A stretch of 64,000 bases of DNA from Pseudobacteriovorax antillogorgiicola (GCF_900177345.1 NZ_FWZT01000002.1:62001-126000); one strand, 5' to 3'. Positions 26,232-35,442 are shown, counted from the stretch's first letter. Made by a program: numbers and translations. Notes: generated from the sequence alone by a model not told the origin.

Positions 26232-26831
26232 TTAATCAAGCGCGCTGATGCCAGGGATGCCTTGGAGGTTGATCATAGAGTCGCCATTTACAAAGTTTAA
26301 TACAGTGTTGATGGTGACTCTTGGCTTGATTCCGAGAGTTATGTTATCACCGCCACCATTGACTCCCACAAAAAGCATATCGATCGTTTGATTGGATTGG
26401 ACATTAATGATGTTTTCACTGCCATTGACCCAGACACAAAAGCTACGTAGAGCTTGAGGGAAGTTTAAGTTGATGCTCAGAGTGTTCTGGCTACCATTGA
26501 CAACAACAGAGCTAAATGTTGAATCTACAATCAATTCTTGCACCAATCCACTGTCTTCCACAGAGAATATTTTCGTAGGGTCTTCTGGTTGACAACGTTC
26601 CTGAATAATCGCTTCGTCCTCATCTTTCAAGACGACCTTCGAAACATCACCAACGGACTCGGTAACCTCTCCACCTCCTTGTTCGATGTTATCTTGGATT
26701 GGCTCTTCGGCTATCTGACGTTCAACGCCTTCAGTGGGTGAACTAGCGGGGAGCTTCTGACCTTCTATACTATCACTGCAAGACATGATGACTAGCGCGC
26801 AGCACGCTCCTTGAAAAATTGACGACTTCAT
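26232..26831 (-). CDS. lipoprotein with repeated VNG motifs (DUF3060-like)
   Basis: 199 residues from the ATG at 26831, chosen because GGAGCC lies 6 bases upstream and the product then begins with a lipoprotein signal (ALVIMSC). A linker rich in Glu and Ser runs to about residue 80. The rest is beta-rich with a recurring pattern: VVVNGSQNTLSI, VWVNGSENIINV, VGVNGGGDNITL and LNFVNGDSMINL. The pattern resembles DUF3060-type domains, which stack short strands. Single-copy on the minus strand with about 650 bases of non-coding sequence upstream. Function unknown. Confidence 0.65.
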   Translation of the reverse strand: MKSSIFQGACCALVIMSCSDSIEGQKLPASSPTEGVERQIAEEPIQDNIEQGGGEVTESVGDVSKVVLKDEDEAIIQERCQPEDPTKIFSVEDSGLVQELIVDSTFSSVVVNGSQNTLSINLNFPQALRSFCVWVNGSENIINVQSNQTIDMLFVGVNGGGDNITLGIKPRVTINTVLNFVNGDSMINLQGIPGISALD

Positions 26832-27477
26832 TTGATGGCTCCAATTTGATGGTTTTGATATCATGCCACATATCATGCAAGACGAAGGCCTGGTTTACCT
26901 GTTTTTAGCCCTATGATTATTAGGACTTCCAAAAAGATTTCAGCCAGTACCTGGCTTAAGACTCTCATTATGAGGGTCACATTAGTTGATGGCTTAGGCT
27001 AAATACCTATAATTAAAACGTATAAGTCTCGTTTGGAAGCTTGCAGCTATAGGTCGCATAGGCAATCTTGCAAGTGAGCGATAAACACCTAAAATTAAAT
27101 ACCTAATAGGGAAGATGAGGAACGGGGAAATCCTCTTTGGCCTTGTTGGTCCTTTGAACCTAGAGCAGTTTCTTCAACGTTAAACTGGCAATGAATTCAA
27201 GAGTCTTCAGCTGTCATGAAATTATGTCCAACCTTCAGCTAACACTTCTAACTTTTTCACACTAACTTACTAACTGATTCCTGCTTGTTGATGAGTCTCA
27301 TCCAACAATCTCAGATCGGGTTCTAAATAGAATGAACTCAAACGGTGTTTGGTGATGAGTCACAAACCTACTAAATTACGCCATTTTCTGCTTTCTAGTG
27401 ACGGAACATGGGTTGCAAGCCAATGAAGAGAACTGCAATTTCGCTAAATCTCTTACAAGAATTGAAAGGGGATCAGA
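26832..27477. other. 646-base non-coding stretch before a putative Na+/H+ antiporter
   Basis: No credible gene on either strand. ACCTATAATTAAAA (near 27007) and ACCTAAAATTAAAT (near 27089) form an imperfect direct repeat in AT-rich sequence. GAGGA and TCCTC around 27117-27135 could form a short stem. Part of it may be a long leader of the antiporter message, but no known riboswitch was recognised. Confidence 0.4.
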
Positions 27478-29397
27478 TTGAAAGTTTTTTCATCACCGAT
27501 GGTGTCCATCACACTGATGGTTTCAAGCCTGCTTCTACTAACTCCCTGCTTAATGGGAGCTGCTAAAGCAAATTCACCAATTCCGACTGTCGATTTTGCT
27601 CACGGAGAGCTCGTTGTAGAGGCGCAAGAAACCAACAAAAATTTCGACCTTAAGGAAGACCGTTTGAGGGTCGAAAAGAAAATCCATGACAAGAAAAAAG
27701 TAAAAAATGAGGTACATGGTAAGGCTGCTACTGTTGTTAAGAATACGCAGACTCGTGTTTCTCAAAAGAGCAACAAAACCCAAGGCAATGATGCTCTGAA
27801 TGAGCATGTTAACGAAAAAAATCATGAAACGGAAGCCGATAGCCATCACACTAAGGGTCATCATGAAGCGTTTCCCAAGCCGCTCAATAGTTACCAAGAC
27901 GAGGGCATGGGCCTATTTCAAAAACTTGGTTTTCGGATTGATGCAGATCCATTTAATGTTGTCGCTCTTCTAATCTTTCTAGGCGCAATATTTCACACAT
28001 TTATGGCCGGTTCGATTATGAGCCTGTCTCATAAAATTGAAGAAGAACATGCCCAGAGATGCTTAGAAAGTGGTGAGCATAGTGAGTCCATCCTAGCTCA
28101 GTTTCTCCATTTTTTTGGCGAAGTAGAAGCTATTTTCGGGATCTGGGTCTTAGTTCTTATGGGGGCCATCGCAGGTTTTAAAGACTGGTCTACGATGGTT
28201 CACTATGTAAGCGATACAGTCAACTATATAGAGCCCATGTTTGTGGTTGTAATCATGACGATTGCTGCTACTAAGCCAATTCTGAACTTCTCAGAGAACA
28301 TCATGAAGCGTCTGGCACAGCTTATCGGTGCGGGAAGCCCGGCAGCTTGGTGGGGAGTCATTCTTACAGTTGCTCCTTTGTTAGGCTCGTTTATTACTGA
28401 ACCAGCTGCTATGACAATCGCGGCCCTACTTCTTGTAAAGCAATTCTACAAACTAGAACCATCCACGAAGTTTAAGTATGCAACACTCGGCCTTCTATTT
28501 GTTAACGTATCTGTTGGTGGAACCCTTAGCAATTTCGCGGCTCCACCGGTTCTTATGGTTGCTCAGCCATGGGATTGGTCAACGACATTCATGCTCGTGA
28601 ACTTCGGCTGGAAGGCAGCAGTCGGAATCGTTATTGCGAATACTCTCTTCTACCTATACTTCAGGCGAGAGCTAGCTAGGCTGGCTGAAAAACGTGATCA
28701 ATTGAGCCAAGGCGAATCGCAGGAGGATTTATCGAAGGTTCCCTTTTGGATAACTCTTGTCCATGTCCTTTTTATGGTTTGGACAGTGGTCAACGCTCAC
28801 TATCCTGCCATGTTTTTGGGAGGTTTTCTCTTCTTTCTTGGTTTCACTCAAATTACGGCTCAATATCAATCGAAACTTGAGCTGAAGACTGCTGTGCTCG
28901 TAGGTTTCTTTTTGGCTGGATTGGTGAATCATGGAGGCGTCCAAGGCTGGTGGATATCGCCAGTTCTCTCAAGCCTAACAGAAATTCCGTTGATGTTGAT
29001 CGCGACAGCCTTAACTGCATTTAATGATAACGCTGCCATTACGTATCTCTCGACTTTGGTTGAAGGCTTTTCACCAGCGCTTAAATATGCTGTTGTTGCG
29101 GGTGCCGTTAGTGGTGGTGGTTTGACTGTGATTGCCAATGCTCCGAACCCAGCGGGGCAGTCTATTCTAGGTAAGTTCTTTCCAAATAGGGCTGTAAATC
29201 CGCTGTTCTTGGCGGCGGGTGCATTGGTCCCTACCATTATAATGGGTCTCTGCTTCATGCTCCTTGAGAGCACAACTCCTGTACTTTATGGAATTTTCAG
29301 CTTCCTAGGATTTGGTGGTCTAATTATCTTCATCAATCGAGTGCGAGGCCGCATGAAAGTGAAAACAATCGCATCAGAGCAACAATTATCAGCCTAA
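27478..29397 (+). CDS. putative Na+/H+ antiporter with charged N-terminal extension
   Basis: 639 residues, TTG start supported by AAAGGGG 6 bases upstream. A signal-like hydrophobic segment (8-31) is followed by about 100 residues rich in Lys, Glu, His and Asn (GNDALNEHVNEKNHETEADS). The membrane core from about 155 has about 12 helices, with PLLGSFITEPAAMTIAALLL, NVSVGGTLSNFAAPPVLMV and LTAFNDNAAITYLSTL. The FNDNAA segment and repeated half-helices match the putative sodium/proton antiporter family of Pfam Na_H_antiport type, within the ion transporter superfamily. The charged extension is unusual. Ion specificity is inference. Confidence 0.75.
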   Translation: MKVFSSPMVSITLMVSSLLLLTPCLMGAAKANSPIPTVDFAHGELVVEAQETNKNFDLKEDRLRVEKKIHDKKKVKNEVHGKAATVVKNTQTRVSQKSNKTQGNDALNEHVNEKNHETEADSHHTKGHHEAFPKPLNSYQDEGMGLFQKLGFRIDADPFNVVALLIFLGAIFHTFMAGSIMSLSHKIEEEHAQRCLESGEHSESILAQFLHFFGEVEAIFGIWVLVLMGAIAGFKDWSTMVHYVSDTVNYIEPMFVVVIMTIAATKPILNFSENIMKRLAQLIGAGSPAAWWGVILTVAPLLGSFITEPAAMTIAALLLVKQFYKLEPSTKFKYATLGLLFVNVSVGGTLSNFAAPPVLMVAQPWDWSTTFMLVNFGWKAAVGIVIANTLFYLYFRRELARLAEKRDQLSQGESQEDLSKVPFWITLVHVLFMVWTVVNAHYPAMFLGGFLFFLGFTQITAQYQSKLELKTAVLVGFFLAGLVNHGGVQGWWISPVLSSLTEIPLMLIATALTAFNDNAAITYLSTLVEGFSPALKYAVVAGAVSGGGLTVIANAPNPAGQSILGKFFPNRAVNPLFLAAGALVPTIIMGLCFMLLESTTPVLYGIFSFLGFGGLIIFINRVRGRMKVKTIASEQQLSA

Positions 29398-29406
29398 GGA
29401 GATCTA

Positions 29407-29448
29407 TTTTTAAGCGGAGAGCGACACAGGCTCTCCGGTTCTTAAAAA
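29407..29448. terminator. bidirectional terminator between convergent genes
   Basis: CGGAGAGC (29415-29422) pairs with GCTCTCCG (29430-29437) around a 7-base loop, flanked by TTTTTAAG and CTTAAAAA, which gives a U-run on either strand. It ends the antiporter message and that of the convergent lipoprotein gene, whose stop codon lies inside the element. Confidence 0.75.
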
Positions 29449-30383
29449 TTTAAGGTGTCGGTGAAATAGAACTGTTGAGAGCTACTATCACCGCAGGTAT
29501 CAAACCTGATTGAAAATCTACCGTCATCTTCTGAGTCAATTCCCAAACACAAGCCATTTCGATCTTTAATGAGCCAAATATCATCGCCCTGGCGAACGAG
29601 TGAGAAGTCTTCATCGGGATCTGCTGCGACGCAACTTGTTGCAGAGAGAGTTGGGCTAATGATTCCATTCGTGTCAACCAATTCCTCTCTCAAACAGAAG
29701 CTGCTGCCATCGACTTCAATATGATAGACTTCGCTCACCGTTGAGTACTTCCTAAAGGTAAATGCCAATGCAAGACTTGAAGATGTGCACGGTTCTGCGA
29801 TGACCTTGCGATCATCACCAATGTCTACTCCAAGGCAGGTGTCATTCAACTTTGAATGAATGGCTAGCACGCGGTCACTAGGGACAGCTAGCCCATCTTG
29901 CGGTAGCTTGATAATGGCCTGTGAATCTGAAACATCGCCTAAAATTGCTGTCGCGATCACAACCTCTGTCACTGGCTCTGAAACAGCGATTTTCATCGTT
30001 TTCAAAGCCTCTTTGATCGCAGCTTCATCTTTAGACTTTAAAACAAAACTATGATGAAAGATCGAGCTCGCTGAAAGCTCCTGAGATACGATTTCGATTG
30101 TCGAATCTGAAATGGTGCCTCTCCATTGGTAGCCTTTTGAGCGAACTATTTCGTCTGGTATACCTGTTGATGCAACTTTACATTGAGCTTCGCCTTCAAA
30201 AAAACTATCTTTCTCGACTAGCTTGTCCGAGCAATGAATCAGATAACCCGGAACCCCTTCGGACTCTTCACTTGGCCTTGTACTCTGATTGAAGCTGCTG
30301 CCTGCGTCTCGACATCCATGGGATTGCCAAGACAGAATGAAAGTAAGTAATAGCAGTATATTGCGGTGAAATCGTATCGTCAT
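29442..30383 (-). CDS. lipoprotein with RPSEESEGxPGY module and beta-trefoil-like C-terminus
   Basis: 313 residues. Signal peptide ending SWQSHGC with Cys24 as lipid site. RPSEESEGVPGYLIHC follows (about 36-51) and is nearly identical in the protein at 41576-42535. The middle is beta-rich. The C-terminal 130 residues show ricin-type beta-trefoil traits: NDTCLGVD, SSFCLREEL, WLIKDRNGLCLGI and DSSSQQFYF, a degenerate QxW. Such domains often bind sugars. It would sit on an outer envelope surface or in the periplasm. Convergent with the antiporter. Carbohydrate binding is inference. Confidence 0.7.
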   Translation of the reverse strand: MTIRFHRNILLLLTFILSWQSHGCRDAGSSFNQSTRPSEESEGVPGYLIHCSDKLVEKDSFFEGEAQCKVASTGIPDEIVRSKGYQWRGTISDSTIEIVSQELSASSIFHHSFVLKSKDEAAIKEALKTMKIAVSEPVTEVVIATAILGDVSDSQAIIKLPQDGLAVPSDRVLAIHSKLNDTCLGVDIGDDRKVIAEPCTSSSLALAFTFRKYSTVSEVYHIEVDGSSFCLREELVDTNGIISPTLSATSCVAADPDEDFSLVRQGDDIWLIKDRNGLCLGIDSEDDGRFSIRFDTCGDSSSQQFYFTDTLNF

Positions 30384-30600
30384 GGTTTGTAACTCTCGTT
30401 AATCGGGTAACTTAAGTGAGTTAGTCAATACTGATGAAGACGAAACTTCTTTACGGATATCCGGGTATGAAAGTTGAGTTCTTTTTGAGTAAGATTTGCC
30501 ATCCGAATTACTATATTTAATGAGCGATAATGGTTCAGCTTTTAGCTGTGCTTCTGACTTGGGGAATAACATGATCGGAATTAATTAAAAGAATCGAGGT

Positions 30601-30630
30601 GCCTCAGTCCCGATTAAGTCGGGCTGAGGC
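30601..30630 (-). terminator. GC-rich stem-loop after the membrane protein gene
   Basis: GCCTCAG and CTGAGGC plus CCCGA and TCGGG pair around a TTAAG loop with one bulged base, 63 bases beyond the stop of the minus-strand gene at 30693-31520. A T-rich stretch (TTCTTTTAATT) follows about 8 bases later on that strand. The rest of the 308-base gap to the upstream lipoprotein holds nothing recognisable. Confidence 0.6.
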
Positions 30631-30692
30631 GAAGAGGGTACATTCAAAGTAGGGATACTAGAGATATGAAACTCTAAGTACTGGATAAGGCT

Positions 30693-31520
30693 TTAGTCGA
30701 GAACAGCTCTCACACTGGAGCTAGAATCAAGCAATATGTTGTTCAACCTTCGGTTCTCTAGGCGAGGTTGCACAATGTATCGAACTGACTCTACTGCCAG
30801 AATCGCGGCAGGTAATATCAAGCATAGAATACCTAGCAACTCGACACTCACAAGGCTAAAACTAGCAGTCATGTGAATGATCAACCAAAGAGCTAGGTAC
30901 CGCTTTGCTACTGATTTGCCATTGAGTAGAGTATAGAAGCCTGTGATAATAGAAATTGACCCCACCAAGCCGAAAATAAGCAAGTCATCCATTGACCCTA
31001 GACTCATGAGGCTTCCGAGTTCGAGTTCGAAACCACCAGCAAATGTCATAAAAGTCTGCATGAGAAGCTCAACACCCTGAAAGGTGAACAATACGGCGAG
31101 GAATAAAACGTAGTTCTTTTGAGTACTAACCCAGCCATCTTCAAAGTTATTTGGCTTCGCCAACCAGTAAACCAAGGATGAAGATACCATGAGTAGTATT
31201 GAGCTGGAAGCGAATTGATAGCTTAGCAAAACTGAGCCTAGTTCGATAGAATTGCTTAAAAGTAGCAAGACGGACAGGGCAGCATTGACTCCGTATAGCC
31301 AAGACTTCTTCAAAAAAAGCCCACCCGTAGCGGAAAGTAGGAGCGAGATGTTGAGCAATATAAGCACACTGCTTTCAGGGTTACTGATTAAACTAGAAAG
31401 GCCTAAACCGCCAAGGTCAATATTTGCCTGACTGAATAGAGAGTAAGACTGGAAGAATACCAGCAATTGAGCCAGCATGATAATGATTGTCTTTGTTAGA
31501 TTTGAGAGGTTCTTATGCAT
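30693..31520 (-). CDS. polytopic membrane protein of unknown function
   Basis: 275 residues, AAGGA 8 bases before the ATG. About seven or eight hydrophobic helices, for example TIIIMLAQLLVFFQSYSLF, VLILLNISLLLSATGGLFL, LLIFGLVGSISIITGFYTLL and LLGILCLILPAAILAVESV. The loops are short with few charged residues; the C-terminal 25 residues are polar (RLENRRLNNILLDSSSS). No transporter or enzyme motif is recognised. It stands alone with non-coding sequence on both sides. Confidence 0.65.
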   Translation of the reverse strand: MHKNLSNLTKTIIIMLAQLLVFFQSYSLFSQANIDLGGLGLSSLISNPESSVLILLNISLLLSATGGLFLKKSWLYGVNAALSVLLLLSNSIELGSVLLSYQFASSSILLMVSSSLVYWLAKPNNFEDGWVSTQKNYVLFLAVLFTFQGVELLMQTFMTFAGGFELELGSLMSLGSMDDLLIFGLVGSISIITGFYTLLNGKSVAKRYLALWLIIHMTASFSLVSVELLGILCLILPAAILAVESVRYIVQPRLENRRLNNILLDSSSSVRAVLD

Positions 31521-32068
31521 TGTGCCATTCCTTATGTCTTATCGATGATGTTATGTGTCCCTTCCCCAAATATTAAGCAAGGTCTGGGCCAGAGAACGAC
31601 AACCTTGAATTCCACGTGGTGCTTGTAATGACTACACTTTTCGCTAACAGATTGCCGAGTGAAATAACAGTGATTGAACGATTATGATTCGATTCTCAGA
31701 TGCCAGAGAATATCTAGGTGAAACTAGAAGAAAAACTGTGTGGAATGACTGTAACACGGATTATGCCGCAGCATAATTCTACAATGGTTCTGCAATGTAT
31801 GGTAATTAATGATTAACTAGGATTGGTGAAAGCTTGAAAGGACTGTTAAGGGGGTAGCAACATCTGATCTTTCTCGTGAAGCAGATACCAATGTTGCCAC
31901 TCTTGATACTACTAAAAGAGCTTCATCTCCAAAATACTTTGAAAATGAAGTCTATTATATACGTATTCGGGTAACATAGGTCTTTCTTTGGAATTACCTT
32001 GATTCTTCGTATATCTGTGGATCAAAAGAACAATAAGAAAGGTCATGTTATGCTCCTCGTGGCCAATT
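31521..32068. other. 548-base AT-rich stretch with no confident gene
   Basis: ATTATGC and GCATAAT (about 31760-31777) form a 7-bp stem with a CGCA loop. A 118-codon frame on the minus strand (31912-32268) overlaps a better supported lipoprotein gene and has no start signal, so it is not called. Nothing else is recognised. Confidence 0.35.
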
Positions 32069-32317
32069 TTAGTGTGATTTAGATATATCTCTCTTCTTTC
32101 CAATTTCAGAATGGAATTTGCGCTTATGGCTTGTTCTTTTCCTTTTATTTTTTCTCTTATGAGGTTTGGTACTATGTTTTCGGCTAGTTTGTAGACTTCT
32201 TGGATGTTTCTCAGTCTTTGAAGTTGATGTTTTGTTAAGGAAAGCACGTGCATCAGAGCAACCACCAATGAATAGCATCGATAGCATCGCCAGATTTATC
32301 AACATCATTCGAATCAT
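32069..32317 (-). CDS. small lipoprotein with a highly basic tail
   Basis: 82 residues, ATG at 32317 with GAGGAG about 6 bases upstream. Signal LAMLSMLFIGGC gives a clean lipobox (IGGC). The mature part is dominated by Lys, Arg, His, Ser and Thr, for example STKPHKRKNKRKRTSHKRKF, with almost no hydrophobic residues, so it is probably unstructured. The charge suggests binding to nucleic acid, LPS or teichoic-like polymers, which is inference. Not recognised. It lies in a gene-poor stretch between two terminator-like regions. Confidence 0.6.
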   Translation of the reverse strand: MIRMMLINLAMLSMLFIGGCSDARAFLNKTSTSKTEKHPRSLQTSRKHSTKPHKRKNKRKRTSHKRKFHSEIGKKRDISKSH

Positions 32318-32410
32318 CAATTTCTCCTCGGAGTGATTTATAGCATTTTTTTTCCGTTATCTTTGAAGCAAAAAGGTCTCCAAATATGGTGAGCCTCTTG
32401 CAATTCAATT

Positions 32411-32451
32411 AAAAAACTTGAGCCTCTTTACAGCTAGGTGTAAAGAGGCTC
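32411..32451 (-). terminator. intrinsic terminator of the 144-residue lipoprotein gene
   Basis: A perfect 13-bp stem: GAGCCTCTTTACA (32420-32432) and TGTAAAGAGGCTC (32439-32451) with a 6-base loop. On the minus strand it is followed by CAAGTTTTTT, a textbook intrinsic terminator about 100 bases past the stop at 32553. Confidence 0.88.
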
Positions 32452-32552
32452 TTGCACGCTTTGAGAGGTTTTTTAGGGCCCTATGAAAGCCCTGATCTTT
32501 GATGAGGTTCCATCCTCCTCCTTTAAAAATTTCAAATTGGATATCCTGAGTA

Positions 32553-32987
32553 CTAAGGCACTGAATCAGCTGTTGATCCCATACCTGATACGTTAAGGTC
32601 ATATTCCTCTTTAAGAAGCTCAACACTTTCGCGGGTGGTTTGCAAAAATTCGACAAGATCTCCACTTGATTTGGCGATGACGCCGTCGATGGTCAATAAG
32701 GTCATTTCGAGAGCTTTCGAAATGTCTTCTGGCGTATTCGCAAGAACTTGAGGAGGAGTTTCGAAATTCTCTGTTCCAGAATCGACAGCAGACTCATTGG
32801 GATTATTACCCTCACGGTCGAGTAAATTGTCAATTCGATTAGCCTCTTTATTTTCCAACTCACCTTGCGATTCCGATCCTGATTCCTCTGCAGTAGAAGG
32901 TCTATTCTGAGTAACCTGATCCGAGCAAGCCACCAAGCTACTTCCCAAGAGAAGTGCTGTGAGGTTTACTACGATTAACTTATGCAT
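32553..32987 (-). CDS. small acidic lipoprotein
   Basis: 144 residues. Signal VNLTALLLGSSLVAC gives a clean LVAC lipobox at Cys21. Residues 22-80 are a Glu/Ser/Asn-rich linker (TAEESGSESQGELENKEA). A helical C-terminal part follows: PEDISKALEMTLLTIDGVIA and LVEFLQTTRESVELLKEEYD, likely a short coiled coil. Followed by a strong terminator, so transcribed alone. No family recognised. Confidence 0.68.
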   Translation of the reverse strand: MHKLIVVNLTALLLGSSLVACSDQVTQNRPSTAEESGSESQGELENKEANRIDNLLDREGNNPNESAVDSGTENFETPPQVLANTPEDISKALEMTLLTIDGVIAKSSGDLVEFLQTTRESVELLKEEYDLNVSGMGSTADSVP

Positions 32988-33830
32988 AGCTCTTTCTCCA
33001 TATTATGCCGTTACAAGGCATCAAGCAATTTGGTTGCCAACTCTATGGAGAATTGCATTCTGGCATAAATTCCCCACATAAGGGCCCATTCAAAGATAAT
33101 TCTCGATGTTCGGGAATGTAGACGAACTAATAACCTCTAAATCAGATGGATGTCGTATCAAAACTAAAGTATGCAATGAGCTAGGGAAAAGCTTGCTAAG
33201 ATATGCGACATTGCAGTATTGGCACCTACTATCTTACATCGTGACTATAATTATCGAAATCTAAAGAAAGAATTTTGAGAGTGAGTCTGACTTCAGGGAA
33301 GCGTTGTTCTTGATTTGAGAGCTCTGAAGGTTTATATACAAATATCATGCTCCAAATGGGAATAGATTCTGCAGATGTATTTATGCCTGATGGTAAAGTT
33401 CCCAGATCCCAAAGGACTACTTGGAAAATACCAACTACAAGATTCTGATTGCTAACCTTGCTTACTTTATATTCCCAAATTACCAAATATAATCAGCGAT
33501 ATATACCTCATAAGGCATTGCGCTACTCTTCTGAATGACATGACTAATTGTCTTACAAATACAAAGTTGAGTCTTATCTAGATAAAGCTCTCAATCGCGT
33601 CAAAACTCAAAAATTACTGTGTCCGGATTGATCGTTGGCCTTCATCACAGCTTGTGATCTAAATAAGAGACATTTTTGGAAATCCGAGAAAATTCAGGTA
33701 TGGCCCTCCTCTTGCTCTATTTCATCTAGCAAATGTATCTTCATCAACTTGTCATCAATGAACTAGATTGATCAAAGTGCATAAGCATAAACCACTGGAA
33801 AAATGCTGTTTCCTAAGTTTGGAGAGAAAA
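32988..33830. other. 843-base AT-rich non-coding stretch
   Basis: A minus-strand frame of 85 codons (33229-33486) begins at TTG without any ribosome binding site and has an implausible composition, so it is not called. An in-frame extension of the next gene reaches back to 33768 but lacks a start signal. Nothing else recognised; it probably contains the promoter of the plus-strand lipoprotein gene at 33831. Confidence 0.35.
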
Positions 33831-34733
33831 ATGAGATATCTAATAATGACAGCCAGTTTAATACTTTTGCAAACAAGTGCTTGCAATCAAGGAAGTCCTA
33901 CGAACAATAATCCCAATAATAGTCAATCAGATTTTATAGCCATAGGAAACCAGGTCTGCTCATCTACAGATATCAATAATCGGGTTTGCTTCACGATGCC
34001 ACAGTGTATCCAGGATACCACCGGTGATATTGTTCCATCATGTAACAATACTCTCCAGCAAAATACAGTGGTGGTCTCGACCGCTCAGCTATCGTGTGTT
34101 CAGCTGAACAACAGTTGGGTGTCCTCGTGTATCGATTCAAATGGTAGCCAAGCTCAAGCGGCGAATAGCCCCCCTTGTATGAGAACCACTTCGGGAATGC
34201 TTCCCTATTGCCCATCAACAAATGGGAATAATCAAGGAGTTAATACTCCCGTTCCTCTTCTAAATTCTGGATTTTGGCTATCGCCAACTGCAGAATCTTC
34301 GAATTCAGCGTTCTCCGGATGTCGCAGACTTTACGGGTTCAATCAAAGCAAAAATACAGGAGCGTCTATCTTGCGATGCAGCTTGAACGGAAGTCAGGCG
34401 TTTCATATTGAGAATGTTTTTAGGTTCACAGTAACGTCAAATGTCAATCAGGGTGTTCAAACGAGGCAGATTAGCTTCGTCTCTGTAGCAGCTTGCAGCC
34501 AGAGTATTGCACAAACAGGGCAACTAACGATTTCACCGAATAACGCTACTGGCAATCTAAACTCGCTTGTAATCAATGGTAGAACCTTTTCAGCTGATCA
34601 AGTCAGCAACAATCAGACTCTTGATTTGACGCCATATCAGCCGCTTGGTTGCCTAGACCTCCAGGAAGAGATTATCGATACAAATACTGGCAATGCTGTC
34701 AATGCCATTAATGCCTTTAGGCAGGCACTATAA
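33831..34733 (+). CDS. Asn/Cys-rich lipoprotein
   Basis: 300 residues from the ATG at 33831, set by GGAGAG just upstream. Signal YLIMTASLILLQTSAC; lipid Cys at about 18. An Asn-rich spacer (NNNPNNSQSD) leads to a Cys-rich region (residues 40-140) with spaced motifs such as VCFTMPQCIQD, PSCNN, LSCVQLNNSWVSSCID and PPCMRTTSGMLPYC, similar spacing suggesting disulphide-bonded repeats. The C-terminal half is beta-rich with three further Cys. Not recognised. It starts a plus-strand series of secreted proteins. Confidence 0.65.
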   Translation: MRYLIMTASLILLQTSACNQGSPTNNNPNNSQSDFIAIGNQVCSSTDINNRVCFTMPQCIQDTTGDIVPSCNNTLQQNTVVVSTAQLSCVQLNNSWVSSCIDSNGSQAQAANSPPCMRTTSGMLPYCPSTNGNNQGVNTPVPLLNSGFWLSPTAESSNSAFSGCRRLYGFNQSKNTGASILRCSLNGSQAFHIENVFRFTVTSNVNQGVQTRQISFVSVAACSQSIAQTGQLTISPNNATGNLNSLVINGRTFSADQVSNNQTLDLTPYQPLGCLDLQEEIIDTNTGNAVNAINAFRQAL

Positions 34734-34773
34734 GCTTTAGATCGATGGAAACCAAAAGAAAGGAAACGATAAG

Positions 34774-35322
34774 ATGTCAAATATTGATCGAAAGAATGAT
34801 CATGGTTTGGAGCGAAAATGGATCGCTAGGAGCCTAGCACTGAATGCTGCAGCAGAGAGGCTATTTGACTCCATGCAGGAGTCCGTTGATACCTATAGTC
34901 ATGTTCTCGAGAAAGAAAATGGTTTTCTTGGAGTCTACACAGCAGATGTTATTCTATCGAGTCTTTTGTTATTAAATATCTCTGCAGAGAGTATTGTCAA
35001 GGCGAAGATTATCAAAGAAAAAAATGGCAAGAAGTCATTGAAAAAGTTTAGGTCTCGGCATGAGTCAGTGGTCAGCTACGCGAAGAAGGCAAAGATTACC
35101 CTCAGTCAGGAGGAGGAAGAGGTATTGAATAGCCTTCACAGCCTATCCAGTTGTGGTTTCTCTCCTGACATGGAGAAAAATGAGTCTCAAATCATAGGGC
35201 ACATCGCATCTCACTACACGAAGATGGAGATGTACTTTACAACAGTTAGATCATTCTTGTTTCGAGTCTGTAGATTGATGGCATTTGAATTCAGATCGCC
35301 ACTACCTGCGAGATTAGCTTAG
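34774..35322 (+). CDS. helical cytoplasmic protein, HEPN-like fold possible
   Basis: 182 residues, AAAGGAAAC before the ATG. All-helical prediction: LALNAAAERLFDSMQESVDT, VILSSLLLLNISAESIVKAK, KFRSRHESVVSYAKKAKITL and KMEMYFTTVRSFLFRVC. The order of a long helix with a conserved Glu, a Lys-rich turn and then a His-containing segment (RSRH) resembles HEPN domains, but the match is weak and the Rx4-6H nuclease motif is not clear. No signal peptide, unlike its neighbours. A perfect hairpin separates it from the small membrane protein gene that follows. Confidence 0.55.
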   Translation: MSNIDRKNDHGLERKWIARSLALNAAAERLFDSMQESVDTYSHVLEKENGFLGVYTADVILSSLLLLNISAESIVKAKIIKEKNGKKSLKKFRSRHESVVSYAKKAKITLSQEEEEVLNSLHSLSSCGFSPDMEKNESQIIGHIASHYTKMEMYFTTVRSFLFRVCRLMAFEFRSPLPARLA

Positions 35323-35393
35323 AAGGAGTATGAGAATGGACTCCCCTGCCTTAGAGCGGGATGCAGCGCCATGATGGGCACTCCATTGGTTTC

Positions 35394-35425
35394 GCTCCTA
35401 CTTGAGACGTGTCTCAAGTAGGAGC
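35394..35425 (+). terminator. perfect 15-bp inverted repeat
   Basis: GCTCCTACTTGAGAC (35394-35408) and GTCTCAAGTAGGAGC (35411-35425) pair perfectly with a 2-base gap. It lies 72 bases past the HEPN-like gene stop and 18 before the next gene. No long T-run follows (CTTTG), so it is either a terminator, a message stabiliser or a protein-binding palindrome. Confidence 0.6.
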
Positions 35426-35442
35426 CTTTGAAAAGGATATAA

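Noticed and set aside
31912..32268. 118-codon minus-strand frame
   Set aside because: Overlaps the basic lipoprotein, which has a ribosome binding site and lipobox; this frame has neither and no recognisable motif.
33229..33486. 85-codon minus-strand frame
   Set aside because: TTG start with no ribosome binding site in AT-rich sequence, no motif, and an unusual mix of residues.
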